Source of the DNA: Verticillium longisporum
Lineage: Eukaryota > Ascomycota > Sordariomycetes > Glomerellales > Plectosphaerellaceae
Length of the DNA stretch: 64,000 nt
Assembly (NCBI GenBank): GCA_019188255.1
Contig: JAETXT010000013.1
Span: forward strand, 310,001-374,000
Direction: 5' to 3'
Below are positions 33,437 to 45,111 of this stretch, piece by piece; position 1 is the first letter of the stretch, and each line of letters opens with the position of its first letter. A program made the position numbers and the translations under genes. The notes beneath the pieces were generated by a model. The model did not search any database. It was not told the DNA's origin and saw only the letters and a program-made list of their open reading frames with translations.

Positions 33437-35085
33437 ATGTTCCTTCACTCGGGGGCTGCGATGCACGGCCACGAATTCTCCAACAGATCCCCCTCCAACA
33501 GCCCCTCACCTTCGCCCTCACCTTCCGCCAACGCTGCCCACCGCCTCCGATCCGCTTTCGGCCACTCGACAAGTCCATCCCCGATTGCCCCATTCGAAAC
33601 CGACCTGCCATCGCGCCGACAGTCGCTGAGCGCGCCAATCCTGTCGCCTCTGCCAGCAACGAGGAGACCTCGGCCCTTTTCTGATATTGCGCCAAGGAAA
33701 GAACAAATCGTACGATTCAACGAAGAGCCCATTATTGTCGGTGGCCAGAGCATACTCTCTCTTGATGGCAGTGTTAGTGAAGATGAGTCGGTCGTGTCCG
33801 ACGTCATGAGCGACATTACAAGCCAGAGCGGCACCATCAGGAGGAGGAGGAGACCGCGGAGCAGCTCCAAACTCGCCACGAATTTCCTGCTCGCCTACCC
33901 ACCCCCGCGCAAGGTCACCAAGCAGCGACGCTTCGTGCAGATCCGGCCCAGGGTCATGCTCCAGCTGCAGCAGCTCTCGGCCGATAGGCGGCCAAAACCC
34001 ACCCTCGATGTCCTGCCCACCAGCGTCTTGGCCGGCTCGCTCATCATCCCACGCCTGGTGCAACACTGCCCCAAAATGTTCAACGTCAAGGGCAACCTGG
34101 CCCAGGATGATCTTGTGCTCGCCAAGAGTGAAAATTATGACCTGCCAGAGGACCAAGACGAGGACACGAACGCCAAAGATCTCGACAAGAGGGACCTCGT
34201 CGCCATCATCTCCCCATCACGCCGCGAAAGGAAGGTGAGCGACGGGAGTCGGCCGACGAGGTTGAGATTGTGCTTGCCGATGGCTCTGTGTGGATGGGTA
34301 AGCCGTGGGGCAATGGCTCGTACGAGTTTGTGCACATTGATGAGAACGGCGTCACCAAGACGGCGAGGTGGGTGAAGAAGGGCGTCAAGGCAAAGAGGGA
34401 TAGCTTTGGTGCGCCTTCGCCGCCACCAACACCGGACTCGAAGTATATTTTCAGCCTTATCGACCCCACCACCAGACGACACCCCATCATGGCGACCCTG
34501 ACATCTTCGAACCTCGAGGTTCTGGATCACTATGTCACGCTTTCCAAGCCTCACGACGAGGCAAACGAGGACGAGGATGAGCCGCCTCGGCAGAAGATGA
34601 TGCGGGCCATGGACGACGTCGCTCGTACCCTGATCACCGTGACTTCGGTCTGGGTATCGCTGCGCAACAATCAGAACTGGCCCATGCGTGCACCTCGCCC
34701 GACGCTGCGGACAACCGGCGGCGCCCGCACTACGAGCATGGGTTCCGACCGTAGTCGCGCTTCAACGTTTCCCATGTCGGCCTCGGAGGCCAGCCGTCCT
34801 TCCTCACCCGTATCAGTCACGCCGCCACAGACGAACTCGGCGCCTAAGCGGTCGCTGTCCATGGGTGCGGCGTACATGCAACGGCGGCTGGCGAGACAGG
34901 GCAACGAGTCGCCACCTCAGAACGAGACGCCCACCGAGGGCGATGAGGTCGAGGACCCGAAGGTCCTGGCTATCGGCGCATCGGCGAAGCTGCAGAAGAG
35001 AAAGTCCATTTGTCGTCGGGTCCGCGACTGGGGCCACCGCATCACGCACTCGAGCAAGGAGAAAGAGACGCAGAGAAGGAATTAG
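33437..35085 (+). CDS. Conserved fungal protein of unknown function, largely disordered; one apparent single-base frameshift
   Basis: A single exon from ATG at 33437 (an alternative ATG lies at 33461) to TAG/TAA at 35085 gives about 549 residues once one missing base at 34211-34215 (a CCCC run) is allowed for. Upstream of it the frame reads ...DKRDLVAIISP; downstream the conserved acidic/basic stretch ADEVEIVLADGSVWMGKPWG lies in the next frame. The N-terminal ~150 residues are Ser/Pro-rich with polar repeats; a basic segment RRRRRPRSSSK precedes a folded-looking core (RFVQIRPRVMLQLQQLS, LDVLPTSVLAGSLIIPRL). The C-terminus is again Ser/Pro-rich and ends in a basic KLQKRKSICRRVRDWG helix. I do not recognise a named domain. 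Its very long CT-rich leader suggests a regulated gene. The frameshift is most simply a consensus error. Confidence 0.75.
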
Positions 35086-35994
35086 GCCGGGCTAGACCTG
35101 GGAGCCAGGACCACCAGCTGGCTGGGGCTGGGGGCATGGGAGTATTTGTTGGACAAGACGGCGTACCGGATCATGGCGAAAAGAGATTATGCATACCCCC
35201 CACCTTCGCAGCCGCACCTCACGAGGTCTGCAGGCGCTTTGTTGGAACACGGCCTCACTGAGTTTCGTGTTTTTTTTTATTCCCTTTAAGTTTTATATAT
35301 ATATACACCTAGGTAGTTCGGGAGGCAGGCCCATGTGATGCGGGCCATCTGTACATACATTGACTTTTGAGTCTATTCCCTACTCGAATCCCGCCTCCAT
35401 GCCAGAGTGACTTTTGGGGTCGTTCAACGTGGGATGCACGTCTTGGCCTGGTAGCGAGCTGCGCTTTGCTGAGGATCCTAATCGGAGAGACTGCTGCTTA
35501 GGTCATGCAGAGATTCACTTGGCAGACGCATTGCAGATCGGGTTCGCGACAGGAAAGGTGTGACATGATGCTGGCGGTTGACCGCTAGATGACTCGGTCG
35601 TGAGTCTGGCTACTTATCTGATGGCCACATTTCGTCTGTCGAAGGTATCTGTCAATCAGTCAGTGTCTCACCTGGGGCCAAGACGGTGGAAACTTTGTGA
35701 ACTCAGACAGGCCGATCCGGTGGACCTCGCCCACGTCCGACCGAACACGAGCATGACGGATCGGCAAAGTCTAATCGGACGACTCGTCATACAAAGATGC
35801 CATTCATATTCTCATGCCGAACACCTAAGGACGGCTTGCTCGTAAACCCTTATGCTTCGGTCCCCGTGATTCCCTTATTATCACTCGCAAAACGCAGAGC
35901 CAATGCACCCCTGAAACTCCGGCCCCTCCAAAACACCCCCTGCGAACCTTGTGAACTGAATCGCCCACCGGCTTCTCAACACAGGCCTGTGTCA
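35086..35994. other. Intergenic region between convergent genes
   Basis: The region starts with the 3' UTR of the preceding gene, including a T-run (about 35270-35278) and a TA microsatellite (about 35295-35304). Nothing else was recognised. Confidence 0.5.
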
Positions 35995-37770
35995 TTAAAT
36001 GTAGAAAGCCCCGACGTTGCTGGCGATAAAGTCGTAGCTGTCGCTCCTGAAGTTGTCGTCCAGCAGGCCGCCGGCCCTGTTGGCCAGGAAGTTGATGAGC
36101 TTCTTGCCCTGGTCCCAGCGCGGCCAGTTCGGGTACTGCGCGGCGGCGCCGACGTTGGGGTCGAGGTCGTGGACAAAGTTGGTGTAGTAGGTGCGGATCT
36201 GGCGCGACGCGTAGTTGGGCAGGACGCCGTAGAAGACCTGCAGAATGTCGGAGCCGTGAAAGGTGCCGAGGATCGGGGTGCCGTAGTTGTAGGTGGCGAG
36301 GTAGGACCACGCCGGCACGTCCGGGTGGGCGGCCTTGGTGAGGGAGAGGAAGGCGCGGCGCGTCAGGGTGAAGACGAGGTCGCCGAGGACGGCGGCGCGG
36401 CGCTTGAAGCCCGGGAAGATCTCGTTGAGGAGCGCGGTGCGGTGCGGGCTGCCGGCGAGGACGGCGGCGACGCCGTTGTCGTACGTGTTGACGAGCGTCG
36501 TCAGCTGCGCCTTGGTGGCGCTGTTGAAGAAGAGCTGCTGCAGGTAGTCGACGAAGCGGTCCGTCGTCGTCAGGTTCGGCTGGAAGAGCCCGAAGAGCGT
36601 GCCCTCGTCCTCCTGGTTGCCGATGATCATGGGCACGGCCGCGTACTTGCCCGTCGCCGCCAGCACGTCCGGGCTCTGCGTGAGCACCTTGCCGTCCGGC
36701 CGCGGGAGGTACGAGAGCGCCACCGAGTTGTAGGACAGGATGCCCGGCGGCGCCGTGACGGCCTTGAGGAACGTCTGGTACGGCAGGTCGCGCAGGCAGT
36801 TGAGCGTGTCGGCCTGGCCGGCGCACCCGGCCTCCTTGACGACGAGATCGTACACGGCCTGGCCCTTGGGGCAGTCGACGGGGTCCGCCGGCACCATGCT
36901 TCCCGAGTTCATGATCGCCCCGCGGAAGAGGGGCTTGCCCTTGTACGTGTTGTCGCCGTCGTACAGCGCCATCTGGTCAAACACGGAGATGGCGCCCGCC
37001 GACTCGCCCCAGATGGTCACCTTGGAGGGATCGCCGCCGAACGAGGCGATGTTGTCGGCCACCCACTCGAGACCCATGCGCTGATCGAGGAGGCCTAGGT
37101 TCGAAGACCCGTCGGCGAGGATCTCCTTGCCGGGCATGAACCCGAAGCCCGCAACGCGGTAGTTGACGGCGACGAAGATGAAGGGCTTCTTGAGGTCGAC
37201 GCCGTGCTTGATGAGCCCTGTGCCGTCATACATCGAAGACCAGCCGAGCTGTGTAATATGTTAGTGATTTGAAATCCCCAATTGACAAGCCCCGAGACTT
37301 CTTACCTCGAACCCGCCGCTAAAGATCTAGTAGAGCACAGGAAGCTTCGCATCCGCTTTGGTGCCCTCAGGTCGGGCCACGGTGATAGACAGACAGTCTT
37401 CTGTCTGGCCCGTGACCTTTTGCACGAATGGCAAATTGGCAATATCGCCCAGAAGGTTGAAGAGAAAGTTTTCACTCTCACTCGACGACACCATCTGGGG
37501 GCACGCCGCCGCCGGTCCGGTGGCGTCAAAGGTACCGAGGTTCCTCGCGATGCGTTGCGGAGGCTTCAGCCTGAGCCTGCCCACCGGCGGCTCGGCAAAG
37601 GGGATTCCGCCAAACGACTCGACCTTGTTCATGACGTTGCCGAGGACAGTGGCCAGCGGCAGTACGACAGTTGCGGTGCCAGCGGCTCGCTCGTCGAGGG
37701 CGGGAGTCGCATCGGACTGCGCGGCGACGGTGCCCAGGAGGCCGAGGAGGATGGGGAGCTTGAACAACAT
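35995..37770 (-). pseudogene. Secreted type-B carboxylesterase/lipase interrupted by a nonsense codon
   Basis: Minus-strand exons 37306-37770 and 35995-37248 (57-nt intron) would encode 572 residues of an alpha/beta-hydrolase. Residues 1-17 form a signal peptide (MLFKLPILLGLLGTVAA). Family motifs: FGGIPFAEPPVGRLR, EDCLSI, nucleophile elbow GESAGA (Ser about 238), acidic residue in NQEDEGTLF and His in TFHGSDI. However codon 148 is TAG (37327-37329) where a Trp is normally found (LPVLY-stop-IF), and codon 151 is AGC, turning the oxyanion-hole GGGF into SGGF. Both are G-to-A changes after T (TpG to TpA), the context of repeat-induced point mutation. The remainder is open and free of frameshifts, so decay is recent or the stop is a base-call error. 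As it stands, translation ends after about 147 residues, before the catalytic Ser. Confidence 0.85.
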
Positions 37771-39881
37771 CGTAAAAGTCTCCGTGTACTGGCAAGCTGG
37801 AGGCAAGAGGAGCTCGGAATGACCCAATAAAGGGGGAGAAGTGAAAGAGTGAGCTGGCAAGTCTGACTTGAGCTACCACTGAGGCAGATGGGGGGCTGAG
37901 TCGAGCAGAAATCGTTTTCTGTGAGCGGGACCCTGCTTTATTTATCATATTGGGATCATCGCGAGAATCCCAGGCTGTGGATGTGCGGTGCCCGGGGCCC
38001 CAGGCCAGACCAACCTTTTTTTTCTTTGGCCCCGACCCATCCCCCCGTCGTATCCGCTTTCGACATCGCGGAGTGCATGTACGCCGTGTCATGGTCATCC
38101 ATCCGTTAGATTCCCCGTGGGGATTCCCCAGAGTGCGAGCTCAGGTCGCACGGCATGATCCCTGTGGTTCAGTGCCCAGATCGAGGGGAGAACACGCGCT
38201 TGGGGTTGATGAGGGCCGCCTGATTCGCCAATCCATGACACCGTTGCCATCGGACTGCGGAACTCATAGTAATCGAAGATCAGCGAAGGTCCAAAAGCCG
38301 AGGAACCTGACGAAGCAGTTCGACAGACATGTGAATGTGAAAACAACCACAAGGCTGAACAAAAGGAGGGGCGGACCAGAAGAAAAAAAGGAACAACAGC
38401 TATGAAATCGAGTCAACACCAAGCGCAACGACTCAGACGCCCCTCGGAACCTTGACTCTGTCCGAGTCTGCCCCCCACGTCGTCATGTGGTGCATCTTGG
38501 CCAAGCTCAAGCTAAAAAGTGGGAAGCCGTTTTGCGGGGGAGCAGCTCGGTAGGTCACCAAGTGCGGGGAGCAGATATGCGATGGCAGCAATGGCACCGG
38601 CTTTGACTCCTAGAACAGCCTAGTTTGTTTCCCTGCAGGGGTGACAAGGTAGCTCTACAGCGTCTCTGCCGCCCAAGATCGAAGCTGTAGGCCGTCATCT
38701 TGCGTTGTCCTCGTGTGCAAAGCCTTGGACGAAGCAGGGAATTCCGGCGCAAGGTCCGAAATGTGACAATTGTGTAGCGCCATGTTGAGTGTTGGCGGTG
38801 AGGCGCACAAGCACTCCAGTGCTGTTCACAATGGCTGGCAAATTCGAACGTCGCAAAATGAGTTCGTATCCTATCCAGAGTGTTTTAGGCACCAAGCGAT
38901 GAGACCTTGAGAACACCACGACTGTGTGCTTTGCGCAAACGCTTGCAAGTCGTGTAAGACGGCAACCTCAGCCTTGGCTCAGCTACAGTCAGCGATGCCA
39001 ACCAACTTGAGGTGGGTTGCTAGCCTCCCAAGGGGTTATATCCTCATTTGGATTGGAAGTGAGGGGGGGATGTGCGTCCTTGACCACACCAGGAACAGAT
39101 CGTCATCAATAAACCCACCATGGTCCGCAACGCCATCGCCCAAGGCGGCGAGCGTTGAGAATCGTTACGGAAATCCCCCCAGATGTTGCCCGCAGGTCAG
39201 GACCAGGCACCCGGATGCTGCCGGCTCCAGCTCGCGCAGCATGCCTGTAACGGTCGAGCTTTCTTTTAGCTCAACTGAGACACGGTAGATCATCATGCAA
39301 TTGTCGGGCAGAAGGATGAGAACTAACACAATCTCTTATGAGTTACGCCTCACACCATCTTGAGCTTTCCCGTCGCCTCCTGGCTGCCCGTCCTGCATAC
39401 TGGCGGCTTCGACGGCGCCTTTCGGGAGCCTGAGGGTGTGCTCATCGTCCGCATTCTTCGACATCACATGGTAATTTCGGCTTTCACGTGGAAGGAAAGT
39501 GGATTTGTAGTATGAGAGGCGAAATATCTTTGGTCATTGGCCTCGGTTTGGCTGTCCTTGAATCCCGTCCCGTTGGGCTAGACCACCTCGTAAGCTGCCG
39601 TGCCGCAACACCATGCCCGCATGACCGGAGGCTTCTAGAGGACGCACGGCGTACAGTATAGACTTACCCAGCTGGAGTAAATGCGGGCAAGTGCTGAAAG
39701 ACACATGATTAGTTAGTAACAAAATATCTGAATTCAACCAACAGCATGTGAAAAGAAACACGTACAAGAACAGCAAGTTGGAGGAGCTAGGCTCCTTCAA
39801 CACACTATGGATTTACTGCCTAGAAGTAAACGCCACAATTTTCCGAGAAACCTTTTGAGTGAGGAAAGGGGGCCTAACAGA
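37771..39881. other. Intergenic region
   Basis: The left part is the promoter and leader of the carboxylesterase locus, with an AT-rich TATA-like stretch (TTTATTTATCATATTGGG, about 37937-37954, read on the minus strand as a CCAAT box followed by ATAAATAAA). The remainder holds short frames only; a 120-codon frame at 38926-39288 shows no domain and is not called. Confidence 0.45.
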
Positions 39882-41833
39882 TTACTTGCGTTTCACCGGG
39901 CCGTGATCGTGGCCTTCGTGGTCTTCGTCATCGATCTCATCAGGCCAATCGGGGAAGCCGTCCTCGAAGAGATCCTCCAGCGCCTCTGCCCTTTTCTCTT
40001 CACTGAGAACTCCGTTCCTCATCACCCGAGACCAGTCTTCCATCTCGTCGCGGGTCAGAGTGCACTGGTCGAGGACGTCCCGGAGAGCCTCAACGTCTAA
40101 ATTCTCTCCAATGAAAACCAGCTCCTGACGCCTGTCTCCCCATTCACCGCCCTTCGCAATGTCGTGCTTCACGAGAGAATCGATTTGTTTGTTCCCAGTC
40201 AGGTATTCCTCCTCAGGAAGAGTGCAGAACCACGGCCTCCCACCGATGAGAGTCAGCATAGCGCCGGCTTGTGACCACTCGCCAGCCCTGCCTGGACGAG
40301 TCGCCAGGAAGAATTCTCCCTTGGAGCGGAACAGGCGGCTGAACAAGGGATGCGCTCGTTTGTTGGCGAGGATGACATCGTTAGGGGGCATGTCGAGCCC
40401 GTCCTCTTCTTCCCCTTCTTCTTCGTTGCTCATGATTTCGTCTTCCTCTTCGCTGACGACGTCTTCAGGGTCGACTTCCATCTTTTCCGGTTCCTCCTCC
40501 TCTTCATGCTGCATTTGCAGGATGAACTTGTCATACAAAAGTTGCCACAACCGCCGTGGGTGGAATGGGCGTGGGGATGAGTAGACAAAGTTCCTAACGT
40601 TATACTCCTCCGTCTCAGGCTTGGGCGTGATGGTCTTCTTTCCGTTGACCTATGATGTGTGAATGAGTGATGATCAAGACGGTTTCGCGCGGAACGACTC
40701 ACCTCTCGGACGGTCATATCGTGGAGGTCCTGCAGCCATCCGTAACCGGTCTGCGCTTGCTCCAGGCTGAACAGCCCAGTGTTGACAATCTCCTTGACAT
40801 CAATCTTGCCGTAGCTCGTCTCTAGGATCTTTGCCCTGTGGTTCAGCTTCTTGATGAGCTCAATCAAACTGGCCCGCGTTTGAGCATCAACCTGCAGATT
40901 TGCATTGTCAGCAGCGCTATAAAATTCTGTTCAGCTTGCGACAGCGCTTACCATGTCGGTCTTGTTCAACAAAATGACATCAGCAAACTCAATCTGGTCA
41001 ACCATCAAGTCGGAGACGGTACGCTCATCCTCAGGCACGACATCGTCTCGCCTCGACGGGAGAAGCTGGTCGGTGTGGAAGTCGTTGTACACGGTGAACG
41101 CGTCGATGACGGTGACAGCAGTATCAAGACGGGCAAACTTCTCCAATCCGCCGACTTTCGCCCTAGATGACTTGTCAGCCACAGTTCAATGATACGCGGT
41201 TTGTTCATGAGCTCACAGCTTCTTCAGCACCTTGAGAGTGCTTTCATCGAGTCCATCGGCCTGGTCGACCATACTCCTCATTTGGTCTGCCAGCTTGTTG
41301 TCAAATGTCTCAGCGACCTGCTCGGGTTCGCTGATGCCGCTGCTTTCGATGATGACGTAGTCAAAGGCATGCTGTTCAGCGAGGTTGACTAGCTCCTCAA
41401 GGAGGTCGCCTCGGAGGGTGCAGCAGATGCAGCCATTCTGTAGTGCGACAACCTTCTCTTCTGTTCTTGTGACCTTGTGAGTTTGTTTTATCAGGGACGC
41501 GTCGACGTTGATGCTGTAGGCCACTTATGTTAGTCTTTGTCGTATGAAGGGAGCTTACGGGTTCTTGGTGACTTACGCTCCAATATCGTTGACGATGACG
41601 GCGATTTTCAGGCCGTGGTCGCTTTTCAGAATATGCTGGAGGAGTGTGGTTTTACCACTACCCTATCTGATGTTAGGGAGGGGGTCGAAGACGCATGGGT
41701 AGCCAGATGATTCTGGTTGCCATACCAGGAAGCCTGAAAGCAGGGTTACAGGCAATGCCTTTTCCGGGACCTTGCTGTTCTTTTTGGACTTGGAGAAGGA
41801 GGATATATTTCTCTTCGTCTTTGTGATGGCCAT
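39882..41833 (-). CDS. CobW/COG0523 P-loop GTPase (putative metallochaperone)
   Basis: Six minus-strand exons (41726-41833, 41662-41577, 41513-41217, 41162-40952, 40891-40703, 40649-39882) with 53-63-nt introns give 552 residues. The P-loop GSGKTT follows LPVTLLSGFL at about 37-42. The metal-binding CxCC motif is in LQNGCICCTLRGDLLEE, Walker B-like ESSGISEP follows, and the guanine-specificity motif is NKTD. The C-terminal CobW_C domain is interrupted by a long Glu-rich insert (EEEEEPEKMEVDPEDVV and following) and the tail is His-containing (HEGHDHGPVKRK). COG0523 proteins hydrolyse GTP to deliver metals such as zinc or cobalt. The CPELVP motif that marks ZNG1 (the methionine aminopeptidase zinc chaperone) is absent from the N-terminus, so it is probably a different subgroup. 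The gene appears intact. Confidence 0.92.
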
Positions 41834-42360
41834 TTTGATTTTGAATCGCTTGATTCGAATCCAATCCTGAAGAGGTGCGCTGTGAAAGATGGATGTAAGA
41901 TGAGCAGGGCTGGCTCGCTGCGCCCACGACTCACACCCTTCTCGCCCATCATTTTATACACGCTGAAACAGGTGCTTTCAGACCAGCGATCTACTATCAT
42001 ATCTTCATCGGTGCTACACAATGCAATCATGCCATCAGGGTGTTCGCGATGCAGGAAAAGGTGTCCATCAAGGTGTCGCTAGTCGTCATCCCATTTTGCG
42101 GCGCTGTGATTGGCCAATTCTGACTTATACCGGGGAACCTATCAACCACACCTCGTCCCTGAGCAGTAATTGTCGTGTTCTTTTGGCTTGTTTGACGCAC
42201 GAGGAACCATACAAGAGGGTTCATTCGTGGTAGATCCCTGAGGGATGAGCAGGTAGTTCAAGGCCGATGTTCCGGGTACTTCATCTTGTTGTACACATCC
42301 AGTCGCAAGAGCGTAGGCACAGGTAAGCATGCGCCTCCAAAGTACCATTGAGCATGTATT
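41834..42360. other. Intergenic region
   Basis: This holds the promoter of the CobW gene on the left. No further feature was recognised before the membrane-protein pseudogene. Confidence 0.5.
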
Positions 42361-42991
42361 TCAGATATGGGGTATGTACGAAGACCAATTGACACTGACA
42401 AAAGCGGTGACCTCGGCGTGTCTCAGCTCCAAAAAGGCCTCAATGATTTGAAACATTCGTGCAACCCATATAGCACTGCAACTGGCATAATTGTCCAGAA
42501 CTCCCACGGCAACGGTAGCTGTGTTGGCTCACGCTCATGTGTTTCCTCTTGCATTCTGCTCTCTTGCACTTTCGAATTCTTGAAGCTTTCCCGGATGAAA
42601 TATTCGGAGATCAAGCCAAGTTCATCGCCCGAGTCGAACCCACGAAGCCATCGTCTCCAGGGCCCAGAATGCAGCCGTGACGCCGAACAAAATCAAACAT
42701 GTTACCCTCCAGAGAATCCGCTCAAGCTGACTGGGGAAGGCGAAATTCCAACCGGCTATGTGCATCCCGGTGAACAGCAGTGTGGCGAAGCAGACGCAGT
42801 ATTCCTGGGCACCGTAAGGGTTCATCGGGAACCTGTCGTTTGGGATGCGCTGTAGCCGCCCATCGAGCAACGATCCTTTCTATTAACCTGCTTGCCACGA
42901 ATCGCGTTTTCTCGTCGAGTTGCGTCAGGCCCTCAGCCATATCGGTCAGGTACAATCGCCAAGACGGGAGGCTCACATTCGCCGTTGGCAA
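42361..42991 (-). pseudogene. Decayed fungal integral-membrane protein
   Basis: The minus strand contains the conserved pieces of a common fungal multi-pass membrane protein of unknown function. An N-terminal part (SLPSWRLYLTDMAEGLTQLD) lies in one frame. Then, in another, come RLQRIPNDRFP and GMHIAGWNFAFPSQLERILW (the GxxHxxAWNF.FPT..E..LWR signature), and at the end ARMFQIIEAFLELRH and VNWSSYIPHI followed by TGA (42361-42363). The last two blocks are in the same frame but separated by three in-frame stops (about 42620, 42540 and 42534), and the first block needs a frame change near 42870. I see no canonical intron that would remove all of these. It abuts, head to head, the hydrolase pseudogene on the plus strand. 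I know of no assigned function for the family. Confidence 0.7.
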
Positions 42992-44040
42992 TCACCTTCT
43001 ACGTCCTTGCCGGATCTCTCGCTTCGTATGCGGCATTCATTGGACTTCTCACCATCGCCATTCTTCCAAAACCAGGTTATTCACCTCAACCGTGTCACCT
43101 TGACCTAGTTTCAAGATGTAGGTATCCCCGAGCAATGGGGCTTCCTTCATAACCAGGTCACTCCTTTCACGCTCGACGCACCGGATGTGGAGACGCTGCA
43201 CGATTGGCATATCCTGCCCCTAGGCCTCTACCAGAAACACGAGCAACGACTCGTCGACCCGCAAGCTACCGCGCAATATACGCCGCATCGCCGAGGAACA
43301 TCCATACTGTGGCCATCGATTACAGAGGATTTGGCGCCAGCTCTGGCACACCCTCTGAGGAGGGTCTTTTGACAGACGCTTTGACACTGGTTAATTGGGC
43401 CTTGAAGGAGGCACGAATTCCTCCCTCGCGGATTGTCATCTTTGGCCAATCTCTCGGTACTGCAGTGGGCATTTGCTTTGACAGAATATTTGGCAGCGCT
43501 CCCGCAGCCTATACTTCTTTTCAGGCATGGTCCTCGTGGCTCCCTTTGCGGACGTTGAGCTCCTTACTGCTACATACAGAATAGCTGGCACGATCCCACT
43601 GCTGGATGCCCCTTGCGCACTTCCCGCGTCTTCTCGCTCTCCTCAACACCTTCATCCTCAGCAAACGGCCCAGCAAGGATAAGCTGGCAAGCTTTATTCG
43701 TCGAGTAGAAAGCTTACCCGATGACGGTGCAAGATATCACATAAACATTATTCACGCTGAGGACGACTACGACATTCCGTGGTCCCACAGTGAGCAGGTG
43801 TTTTGGCACGCCGCCAATGCCGCCTCGCCCATGGGAATAAGCTACGAAGACCTCGAGAAGGAAAAGGAAAGCAACAAGCAGCACCTCGGTGCTGGTGGCT
43901 GGGTTGCCACAAAGCAGGGCAAGAGGGGGCTCATCAGGGAAGAAATCGTGAAATGGGGCCTGCATGATAAGGTTATGTCTTATCCAGTGGTCAGCTTGGC
44001 CATTTTGAGAGCCTTTGAGGCTGGCGAAGCGGGGAACTGA
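42985..44040 (+). pseudogene. Decayed ABHD12-like alpha/beta-hydrolase
   Basis: The plus strand carries, in order, an N-terminal transmembrane segment (TFYVLAGSLASYAAFIGLLT), then in the next frame FFQNQVIHLNRVTLT, a TAG (43106-43108) in place of an expected Trp, FQDVGIPEQWGFLHNQVTPF and ETLHDWHILPLGLYQKHEQ. It then shifts to YRAIYAASPRNIHTVAIDYRG and the nucleophile elbow FGQSLGT (about 43441-43458), shifts again to FSGMVLVAPFADVELLT, and returns to LAHFPRLLALLNTF with the Asp/His part HAEDDYDIPWSHSE, ending at 44040. The ~50 residues with the oxyanion HG motif that normally precede YRAI are missing, consistent with a deletion near 43262. At least four frame changes, a stop and a deletion make this a clear pseudogene. 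The stop is TGG to TAG, the TpG-to-TpA context. Confidence 0.85.
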
Positions 44041-45111
44041 AGTTCGCGAGTGTGGAAGGATTATTGCCTGGCAATTGCAGCGTGTATTGTGATAACCAGC
44101 GTTCGCGAGGAGATGAAGATTTTCCAATAAAGCTGTCACCAGTAGACCTTGGGCCGTCGTGGGTGAAGGAAGATGGCATGGAGAAAATCAGTCGATAGGA
44201 AGCATGCCAAGATACGGAATGCTGCACAGTACGATGAACGAGCTTGAGCCGAGCATTCCAAGCCCTGAACGGGGTGTCTGCAAACCTCATGTACAAGAGT
44301 ACGACGTGTCAGAGACATATGTAGGGCTGCAGGTGGCCCCTCTAGCTGCAGATCCCAGATCAGATGGTGTTTGGTACTATTTCAATGGAAGGTTGAAGGC
44401 TAGATCTGTAAATATGATGTCGCAAATCGTTGATCGGGCTGTGGCGACGTATTGCTGGTTTTGCCCTTGATATGATGATTCATGGCTTTGCAGCACGGCG
44501 CCTGTGCGTTTAGCTTGTAATGTTAGTTTATATGCCTCATTTTGCTTGAGCTGATTGTGTACTACCTCGAATTCTTCATCATTGACTAAGGGTGTCAGCA
44601 GTACATTAATATTTGCTGCACATCGTCCCTGTTCACAGGTCTCGAGAATCGGACCTTCCGATGATCCGGGAAATTCGTACACAACTCCGCCTTACAAATG
44701 CATTGCCTTTGTTCATGCTGTCAGCTTGAAGCTGATTGATGGGACATGACCAGGGTCTCGTCCTGATCCGGCTTAGCGTTGTAAGCCGCCTGCATACTCT
44801 CTAATGCCTCCCCCCCCCTGGACTTCCTCTCATGCACTCGCCTTACATTCATCAACGTTCCGCCGCCGTTGACGTCTCGTCCACCATCTTCCCGTTTGTC
44901 TCATCGCCATACTGGTTTTCGCCTCAAACAGACCTGTTTACAGCTCAACTGTCCGATTTTCACGACTCAGCGTTAACAACCGGGTGAACTCCTGCAGCCG
45001 ACATCGGATCCCTTCAACTCTCGCAATACTGGAGCTTACCTGCCAGGACGTGAGGCACAAAGCAAGACAACTCACCGTCCAGATATCTGACGAGTCTCCA
45101 CTTTGGACAAT
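44041..45111. other. Intergenic region
   Basis: No gene is supported. An open frame of 101 codons at 44377-44682 (minus) has no domain or splice context. The right end is the promoter of the DUF3425 gene and includes a C-run (about 44811-44818). Confidence 0.45.

Noticed and set aside
39360..39480. Minus-strand frame reading ADDEHTLRLPKGAVEAASM
   Set aside because: Looks faintly exon-like but is short and without flanking splice partners.
41838..41870. GATTCGAATCC resembling a tRNA B box
   Set aside because: No matching A box or foldable cloverleaf at the right distance; it lies directly upstream of the CobW start.
44377..44682. 101-codon minus-strand frame
   Set aside because: No recognisable domain or splice context; could be a small unknown gene but sequence alone does not support it.
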